From contig OZ022246.1 of assembly GCA_963978895.1 (NCBI GenBank), positions 26,045,859 through 26,109,858 of the forward strand: 64,000 bases of DNA, written 5' to 3'. A model generated the notes under the pieces. That model saw nothing but the letters and a program-made list of their open reading frames with translations, ran no database searches and had not been told where the DNA came from. Position 1 is the first letter of the stretch. Every line of letters starts with the position of its first letter. The position numbers and the translations under genes were made by a program. Shown piece by piece: positions 57,267 through 64,000 of the stretch. The DNA is from Erpobdella octoculata (taxonomy: Eukaryota > Annelida > Clitellata > Hirudinida > Erpobdellidae).

Positions 57267-57607
57267 TTGTGTTGGATTTTAAGCTAATTGTGAGGTAAAA
57301 ACATCAGAAAAATGTAGCAGTCATCTGATGTTTATTTGTTACACTATTCTTTATTCACAACAAAGTTACTTATATATGTGTTTAAATCAATCATTCTGTA
57401 ATGTTAATGGTGTCTGTAGAACGGGAACAAAAAAAAATTACTTTCAGATGAGTAAATTGAACTGTTTCATTTTTGACCCATCGAATTATATAATAACAGA
57501 ACCAAAATAAGAGTAAAACACATGTAAAATGGAACCAACATGAAAGTAGAAAGTAAGTACTTTATACACACGAAGCAAATAAACTGAACGCAAAATTTTT
57601 ATCATCA
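57267..57607. other. Convergent 3' ends of HAUS5 and glycosyltransferase gene
   Basis: AATAAA at 57578-57583 could serve HAUS5, and TTTATT near 57347 could serve the minus-strand gene, so the two transcripts would overlap. No coding sequence here. Confidence 0.4.
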
Positions 57608-58708
57608 TCAGTTGCAAACTGTGCCATCCCAATCAAATTTTATGATGCTCTTCGGAAAGGTCACAAACTCATCAGTCCATGTGTCTATTAAATTGCAGCC
57701 AAACTTAACTTTTTTGAATTTCCTTTTGCCATAATTGTGAAGTCCTGGTGCTTCTCTATCGTTGTTGAAGCATTTCGTATTATACTTCACTATCGAACGG
57801 GGAACGTTTGGATAGACGCAGAACAGTTCGTTGATGTAAATATAGTACAACAACCACATCGACCACATGGTGTGGGTACGATTCGCCTTTTCAAAAGATT
57901 TGTACCAAATAGTTGGAACGATGTCTGGTACGTATGGTTTAAAGTTCTTCTGATTTATGTGAGCAGCAAACCACGATTTGAAATTCTTCCAAACTTGAAG
58001 TTTGGGGCTGAAAGCGTGAGTGGAGAAAACTCTGTGCATGAAAACACTGTCATTGGTTGGAATTGCGATTTTTCTTGGATGGACCACGGACAATGAACGC
58101 AGAGTGCATCCCAGAAAATATGTCAAATTTCCATAATGTTTGTGAACTGCTTTAAGCCATCTGTAACTATATTTTGAAATATATTGATCATCTTCCAAAA
58201 ATAAAACTATTTCTTTTTCGTCATGTGTAACATGTAGAGAACTATAAGTGCTTAACCATTGACCATATAGCCCAACGTGAAAATCATGGATATGGACGTT
58301 AGTGTAGCTGTTTGATTCTGAAAAATTGTTTGCCACTTTTAAAACTTCAGCGTCAACAGAGTTTCCTGTCTCTAATCTATCGATCCAAATTTCTACAGCA
58401 ATTGTTTCTCCATCCATGATTAGGCTTTCAACAGACGACAATAGATCCTTTAAATAGTCGTGTCTGTTCATTGTTAAAACGATAATTCTCAGATCAGCTA
58501 TTTTGTCGTATATATATGAATTTAAACATACATTTCTAAAACAAAATTCATAATTGTCTTTAAAATCAAAAATAGGAAAAATAAAACTGGTTTTATTTAT
58601 TGAGTACATCGTGTCAAGTATTAAGAGACAACACGTAACAATAAAAGGAAATACTAGCAGAGTATTGCGTCGTGTTTTTACAATCGGTAGAAACAAAAAG
58701 TCAAACAT
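57608..58708 (-). CDS. Type II membrane glycosyltransferase-like protein, intronless
   Basis: A single uninterrupted 366-codon frame starting at ATG 58708. After a short basic N-terminus (VKTRRN) there is one hydrophobic segment at about 16-36, which suggests a signal anchor, so a Golgi or ER lumenal domain is inferred. The body looks like a GT-A fold: a first beta strand LRIIVLTMNRHDYL at about 73-86, as in family 2 and family 13 transferases, an Asp in EIWIDR, and an acidic metal-site candidate LEDD at 171-174 (VLFLEDDQYISKY). N-glycosylation sequons occur (NKT, NLT, NRT). It resembles uncharacterised invertebrate membrane proteins rather than a named enzyme; donor and acceptor sugars are unknown. 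Its 3' end faces the HAUS5 3' end 341 bp away. It is the only intronless gene here, so it may derive from a retrocopy. Confidence 0.8.
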   Translation of the reverse strand: MFDFLFLPIVKTRRNTLLVFPFIVTCCLLILDTMYSINKTSFIFPIFDFKDNYEFCFRNVCLNSYIYDKIADLRIIVLTMNRHDYLKDLLSSVESLIMDGETIAVEIWIDRLETGNSVDAEVLKVANNFSESNSYTNVHIHDFHVGLYGQWLSTYSSLHVTHDEKEIVLFLEDDQYISKYSYRWLKAVHKHYGNLTYFLGCTLRSLSVVHPRKIAIPTNDSVFMHRVFSTHAFSPKLQVWKNFKSWFAAHINQKNFKPYVPDIVPTIWYKSFEKANRTHTMWSMWLLYYIYINELFCVYPNVPRSIVKYNTKCFNNDREAPGLHNYGKRKFKKVKFGCNLIDTWTDEFVTFPKSIIKFDWDGTVCN

Positions 58709-60250
58709 TTACAGTTATTTTTGAAGTAATAATTATAAGAATTTATTTCAAAGGTTTACAAAAAAGAAATCATACATAAGCTCGCGATTTTATTCACAAA
58801 AAATCCGAGTTTTATTGTTGAAATGTTTTTTTTTCTATTTTATCAGCCGTTATAATCGGAGATATCAGACGCGAGCAAAGTTTTACTTTATTAGCAAAAT
58901 TAGCAGGTAACCGACACTGAAAAGGTTATTAAAACACAATTTATTTTAAATATCTTTCCTGTAGTTTATTTGATAAGGAGTTTAATAGAAACGGAACTAA
59001 GTATTTATAGCAGTTTAAACGAACGGGCGGTATCCGACATTTTAGAAAAACCATAAATATTTACAATTAATTGGTTTAGTGTTACAGGAAACAATTTATA
59101 GGACATTTTATTGAAGTTTTTACAATATTTATAAGCCAAAATGTATTAAATTGTTAATTATAAATGAGCATACGGCCTCTTACAAGCTCAAAAGCGATCT
59201 GTCACAAATCAACAATACCGGTGTTTTTTAGTTTTAAACGACATTGAAGTTTAAAACTCAAATACTGATAAGACTACTTGCCTAGTGGGGAAGCCATACA
59301 TTTCCTCAAAATGTCACAATACACCCCTTAATTTTCTGTGGTTACCATGCAGTCATAGTCATACACCCCATCGAAACTATCCCAATTTACTCACCTATTT
59401 TATGTGGTAGTAACGCTCCCTCTCAACTTATTACAACGAACTCAGCCATTTCCATAGACAGTTGGACAGTCATACACTCATTCAGCATATTACATTGAAT
59501 TTATCCAAATTTGTGTGTAGCTTACCCATCAAAATGGAATGGGTGAGTCTAGTGACATTTTGAGGTTAACTGTAACTCAAAAAGATGGGTCAAGTCCACT
59601 CTGATAGGTTGAGGGATGTATGAAAAGTGGATGAGTTCATTGTTATATGTTGAGCAGAGTATGTAAAGTGAATGAGTTCACTGTGATATGTTGAGAAGTG
59701 TATGCAATGTGGTCAATGTGAATGAGCCCATTGTGATATGTTTTGAGGGTTTGTCTGGGTATAGGTACTAAAAAACGGGTAAATCTAATTATAATATTTT
59801 TAAGGGTGTAAGGCTGCTTTATTAAATAGGCAAATCTATTGTGATATGTTGAAGAGGCTTATGCCAACATCCAAAATGGGTTATTGCATAATAATGCTAT
59901 ATAGTTATTGTATGAAGGGGGTGTTTTTTTTTAAGATGACTTTATTTATTTGCATTTAAATTTAAGTTGTTCAAAGAGCATTTTTGTGACCGTTTTCGTT
60001 GTTTGCCGGCAGACGCATTACACTTTTTATTACATACGATTTGGCCTCATTCTTCTTAAATTTGTCTGGCAACTCCCGCCAAAATACGTATATGTACATT
60101 GTTTCCAGCGTCGAAACATTTCCGAAAATTTGATTTGTTAATAGGTAATTTGTAAAGTTGTAGTTGTTTTTGAAGTTGCAGCTGTGTTTCTATCTTAAAA
60201 TCCGACTGGCGTCGCGTTGGAGGTCATTACGTTTGAAGCTCGGTAGCACT
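58709..60250. other. Divergent intergenic region with fold-back repeat
   Basis: Lies between the starts of the glycosyltransferase-like gene and the DUSP gene. No gene seen; its main feature is the inverted repeat of degenerate units at 59290-59870. Confidence 0.6.
59290..59870. repeat. Fold-back array of about 42-bp degenerate repeats
   Basis: Right of about 59550 the unit reads GAGTTCATTGTGATATGTTG then AG-GTGTATG. Left of about 59530 the same words appear as reverse complements (CATACAC, CAACTTATTACAACGAACTC). The two arms meet near CCCATCAAAATGGAATGGGT, a small palindrome. Confidence 0.7.
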
Positions 60251-61483
60251 ATGAACGAGTTTCAACCTAATCAAATTTTGGATCATCTTTTTATCTCTGG
60301 AATTTTCGGAGTCACTCAAACCAATATCACAAATAACAATATTCATCTAATTATAGATTTAACTGTGGATAATATTCCTCCCAATATTGCTGGTGTAGAA
60401 ACGCTTCGAATTAGCATTGAAGACGATCCAAATGTCAAAATTAGCAAATATTTTGACACATGCGCCGACAAAATACATGAAACAGCGGTAAAATATAAAC
60501 ATAAACAGTTGTTGATTATACAGTTTCAGTTTTAGTATGTGTATTGTAAACTAAAAACTAGATGCTCAAATATATAAATTTGCCTAAGGTCTAAGTCAAG
60601 TGTATGTATCATATGATTGGGATTGTCTTTGATCTTTTTATACGATACGATATATAAATTATAGAATACATATTTAAATAATATGATACTATCAATGATT
60701 ATTATATTTCTGTAAGCTTTTTTGATTTCCTTATATATTTTGGTATTTTTTTTGGAATGTTATAAAATGAAAATTAAATTGAATGAAAATTAAAAGTTGT
60801 TTTAAACTATTTCATAATCCAGAAAAATGGTTGGAGCACCCTAGTGCACTGTATGGCAGGAGTGAGTAGATCTGCAACGATATGTATCGCATATCTTATG
60901 AAGTATCAGAAGATGAACTTACAGCGGGCTTACAATCATTTGAAATATATTCGTCCTCAAATAAGGCCAAATTGTGGGTTTTTTGAACAGCTGATTGATT
61001 ATGAAAAGACGCTTAATGAGGGGAAAGCTTCCGTAAAAATGGTCTGTTCAGCATCGGGAATGGTTCCAGAGGTTTATAAAATGGATCAGGACTCCAGTTT
61101 AGGTCAGTTTTCTTTTATGTTTTTTTTGTTTGTTTAGTGTCTTAGGTTTATATTTATCAATGATGTTTACCCTTATTTAATAACTGCAATATGATTTTTT
61201 GAATATTTTTTAAAATCTCTAATAAAAGTTCTGATTCAGATTTCCTAATGCTATTTTGATGTTTGTCATATCAGGCTATTTCTTGCCTCTGGAGTCTTCC
61301 AAAAGTTCGATTCCAAAGACAGTCGATGAAGTTGAAAGTATTATAACGATTTCATCGAATACTTCAACGAAATCTTGTGACAGTGGCAATGATGCCGATG
61401 ATGAAAAGAGTCGAGACACGCTCCTGGATACCACCGTTTCGTCTTCGGTTAATTGCATCTTGCAATCTGAAAATTCTAAATGA
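60251..61483 (+). CDS. DUSP14: DUSP14-like atypical dual-specificity phosphatase
   Basis: Exons 60251-60487, 60823-61102 and 61275-61483; phases agree, 242 codons with stop (241 aa). The cysteine phosphatase loop is complete: HCMAGVSRSAT, nucleophile Cys at about 89 and Arg at about 95. A general-acid Asp sits in SIEDDPN (58/59), and YFDTCADKIHE and IRPNCGFFEQLIDYE match the DUSP14/18/21/28 group. After the domain, SVKMVCSASGMVPEVY corresponds to the DUSP14 tail, but the protein continues with about 65 Ser/Thr/Asp-rich residues in exon 3, longer than human DUSP14 (198 aa). Such enzymes dephosphorylate MAP kinases and TAK1/TAB1 in the cytoplasm. ATG 60251 is the only good start; the frame upstream has no other ATG. 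The symbol marks similarity, not proven orthology. Confidence 0.9.
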
Positions 61484-62062
61484 CGTGATTGATGATGCAG
61501 ACATTTATTAGTTTTTCTATTTAGTTTTTGTTATTATTTATAAATTATTAGGCATTGTATATCATACCCATCTCAATTGCATCGCAGAATGGATTCATTT
61601 GTTTTTCTGTGGATAAAGTGGTAAATTTGCTAGGGAGAGTTCGATAAAAAATGTGTTATTTAAAGCACACATAAGTAAGTAAAGCTGCAGATAATTATTT
61701 AAAATGTATAAAATAGTAATAAGTTACCTGAATTTATTAATATTCAGTCAAGTAAAGCTTTATAGTTCTTCAATGGTCTCGAAAACTCCTGTTTTGATCA
61801 GTGAAAATTGATTGAGGCTTCGTCTGAATTAATTCACAAAGTAAGTAATTGTAGAGTAAGTGAAGTAACGGGAGGTGTTGTAGTTAAGATCCAGAAAACA
61901 AAATAAATTAGATTTTGTTAGATTAGGGAAAATGACTTTGACTAGAAGAAAGTTGAATGCACACAATTTGGTATTTTTAAATCCTTTATATTATTTCCGA
62001 TTGTCTTCCCGTCTGTCTTCCACAAACTTTGAGTCTCAAAATTAACTCACTTCCCGTTATCC
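61484..62062. other. DUSP downstream region, no further feature
   Basis: Probably the 3' untranslated region and flank of the DUSP gene. AT-rich; no gene, RNA or repeat recognised. Confidence 0.55.
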
Positions 62063-62212
62063 GATCGAGCTAGGGATGTAGATTCTCGTTACTTTCGTGT
62101 ATTCGTTACTTTCGAGTACTCGGGTGCTAGGTATTCGTTACTCGGTATTCGTTACACATATCGTTACTAGCTTTGCGGATGGTGGCCTCGTTGCGCACTG
62201 CGACTCGGTAGA

Positions 62213-62461
62213 TTTGAGTACCGTAAAACGGGGTGACTTTGCCCGTGCGGGTGACTTTGGCCCAGCCTTTAAACGCATAAAAATATATTAAAAAAATTTT
62301 TTTTTTAAACTTTCGCTAGGTCACGCCATACATCACTACTATGCACACCTTTTTAGCATAATTGTTCATAGAAATATAATTTGTACTTTAAAATATAGGT
62401 TGATTTATTTTGGGCCAAAGTCACCCGCACGGGCAAAGTCACCCCGTTTTACGGTACTCGT
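62213..62461. mobile_element. MITE with 49-bp perfect terminal inverted repeats
   Basis: The segment starting GAGTACCGTAAAACGGGGTG at about 62217 recurs in reverse complement ending near 62459, about 49 matching bases each, around an AT-rich core of roughly 145 bp. Within each arm the word GGGTGACTTTG occurs twice. A TA duplication would be hidden in the symmetric GTAC ends, which fits a TA-inserting family but does not prove it. It is nested inside the hAT-like element. Confidence 0.85.
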
Positions 62462-63043
62462 GTTGTTAGTGCATCATATGATTCATATGAATAATATAGT
62501 CAATTTCACGTGATTTGCATTCTATTTCTATCTCCATTGGTTTTTCCACTTTCACTATTGAATTGCCTAAAAATGTCGTTTTATTGGTGCGCTAGAAGGT
62601 TTTCAATTACTTGGAAAAATAATTTTAATTTTTCTTTTCATCGGCAAGTAAATTCATTTAAGTAATTCGATAAACTACCGCATAATGCGAACTAAATACT
62701 ATCGGTAGCGCTTTATTTAGAGTCTAAATTTAGACAAATAGATGTACCGAAACTAAAGAAATGAAACTTATTTCAAGTTTAAAAAAAAAAAATTTGAAAT
62801 TGTTTACTCTTTAAATATTTTTTTTGTTCAATTCTTTTAATGTAGTTAGTAATATTGTCTTTCGCGTATAGTTCATCATTCTATGTTTCTAGGTGTACGT
62901 GCCTTACGGAAGACGGAAATACGGAAAGAGAGTACAGTTACAGAGCCATCTTAAATATTCTTAAAAGATAGGCTCATCTTATATATATATATACCTATTC
63001 TATATATATGACTGTACGTATAGGCAATATAACGACCAACTGC

Positions 63044-63080
63044 AAGGGATGTAGATTCTCGTTACTTTCGTGTATTCGAA
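63044..63080 (+). repeat. Second copy of the hAT-like left end
   Basis: AGGGATGTAGATTCTCGTTA and the following 15 bases repeat the left terminus at 62072-62106 exactly. Without its own target duplication, it suggests nested insertion or internal rearrangement. Nearby AGCACGCTCCACATCGA (from about 63107) recurs inverted near 63657-63674. Confidence 0.8.
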
Positions 63081-64000
63081 ACGCATACAGCGTGATATTG
63101 CCGAGTAAAGCACGCTCCACATCGAAAAACTTGAGTTGACGCGACCCGATAAAATCTGGCACGTCCAGTGCGATCGGAGTTTTTAGATGTGGCATAGCCT
63201 TGCGACTCCGCACGCCTGGATTTTGACCCAGTCGCATGTATTTCCCCGTTTAATACATGAGACTGAGTTTTATCAAGCTTGCCGAGTCCCAACGAATCAG
63301 CGTTAAGAACTTTCTTGAAGAAAAGTACTTGTCTTTAAAAAAAACTGTTAAATAATAAAAATAAAAATTGAAAAAATAATTTAATTTAAATTAATAATTT
63401 ATTATTTTGATATACAAACACTATAGATAATATAGATGAGGCCATAGATATGTCTATGAATGAAGCATATGAAGCTGCCATTTTCAACCTTTCACCTGAC
63501 ATACTTTCTTGTGATTGGTTGGGGAAAAAACTGGGTCAAAATGTAAAATACACGCGATTACAACGTGCCAGTCGTGTCGGGTGTGTGCGTGACTAGTTCA
63601 CATCGACCGATTTGATCTGATTTTCCTGTGTTATGTTGTCGGGTCGTATCTAGTTTGTCGATGTGGAGCGTGCTTAAGAGTACGAGTAGTCGACTGCCTA
63701 CGACTGTGAATGTGTGAATGAGTACGTCAGTAACGAGTAACGAGAGTAACGACATTGTTCGCGGCCGAGTATTCGTTACTATTCGTTACAGCCTGGTATT
63801 CGTTACTTACTCATTCGTTACTACTCGAATCAACAACCCTAGATCGAGCTGAAATTTGGCACTTCGACTTGGGCTGCGAGACAATTGAATCTATCAAAAT
63901 TTCAGTTTGATATAAAAAAAAACGAAAAAAAAAAAAAAAAAAACGAAATTTTTTTTTTGGACTAACTTAATCTTAGGAAGATTCTATACCCCCCTTTTGA

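Larger units (their letters stand above)
62071..63841. mobile_element. hAT-like non-autonomous DNA transposon
   Basis: Left end TAGGGATGTAGATTC and right end (reverse complement) TAGGGTTGTTGATTC match at 13 of 15 bases and begin TAGGG, a usual hAT terminus. They are flanked by an 8-bp direct repeat GATCGAGC at 62063-62070 and 63842-63849, the hAT target-site length. Many copies of ATTCGTTAC or its complement lie just inside both ends, as expected for transposase-binding subterminal repeats. No transposase frame is present, so it would need an enzyme from elsewhere. It lies 0.6 kb downstream of the DUSP stop codon. Confidence 0.8.

Noticed and set aside
62995..63237. 80-codon minus-strand frame
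   Set aside because: It lies inside the hAT-like element and overlaps its internal repeats, with no transposase motif.

Overview
The window is eukaryotic: every recognisable gene is interrupted by short AT-rich introns with GT..AG borders, and the left 38 kb is packed with long microsatellites. The gene families (discoidin domain receptor, augmin subunit HAUS5, SNX3, ER mannosidase I, atypical DUSP) place it in a bilaterian animal. The AT-rich, microsatellite-heavy introns suggest a lophotrochozoan, possibly an annelid such as a leech, but that is inference.

Region 1 (about 1-29.9 kb, minus strand) is one large gene for a discoidin domain receptor (DDR). Thirteen coding exons were assembled by eye, and every splice junction keeps the reading frame: signal peptide, collagen-binding-type discoidin domain, DS-like domain, acidic stalk, transmembrane segment, long juxtamembrane region and most of a kinase domain, whose end lies beyond the left edge. 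The kinase has lost the catalytic Asp and Asn of the HRDLxxxxN motif, the Gly of DFG and two of three glycine-loop Gly, so it reads as a receptor pseudokinase. The discoidin domain also lacks the Trp used for collagen docking in human DDRs. The introns hold very large simple repeats, several minisatellites and a few compact clusters of promoter-type motifs (NRF1, CRE, ETS, E-box, YY1).

Region 2 (29.9-40.3 kb) has no convincing gene. It holds a 16-bp minisatellite, a YY1/NRF1/ETS-rich stretch that could be regulatory, and a 1.1-kb compound repeat.

Region 3 (40.3-61.5 kb) is compact and carries five complete genes on alternating strands: MAN1B1-like ER alpha-1,2-mannosidase (+, 11 exons), SNX3-like sorting nexin (-, 4 exons), HAUS5-like augmin subunit (+, 17 exons), an intronless type II membrane glycosyltransferase-like protein (-), and a DUSP14-like dual-specificity phosphatase (+, 3 exons). 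They are ordinary cellular genes (ER quality control, endosomal sorting, spindle microtubule nucleation, glycosylation, signalling) with no sign of a shared pathway.

Region 4 (61.5-64 kb) contains a 1.77-kb hAT-like non-autonomous transposon with an 8-bp target duplication, a MITE with 49-bp terminal inverted repeats nested inside it, and an internal second copy of its left end.
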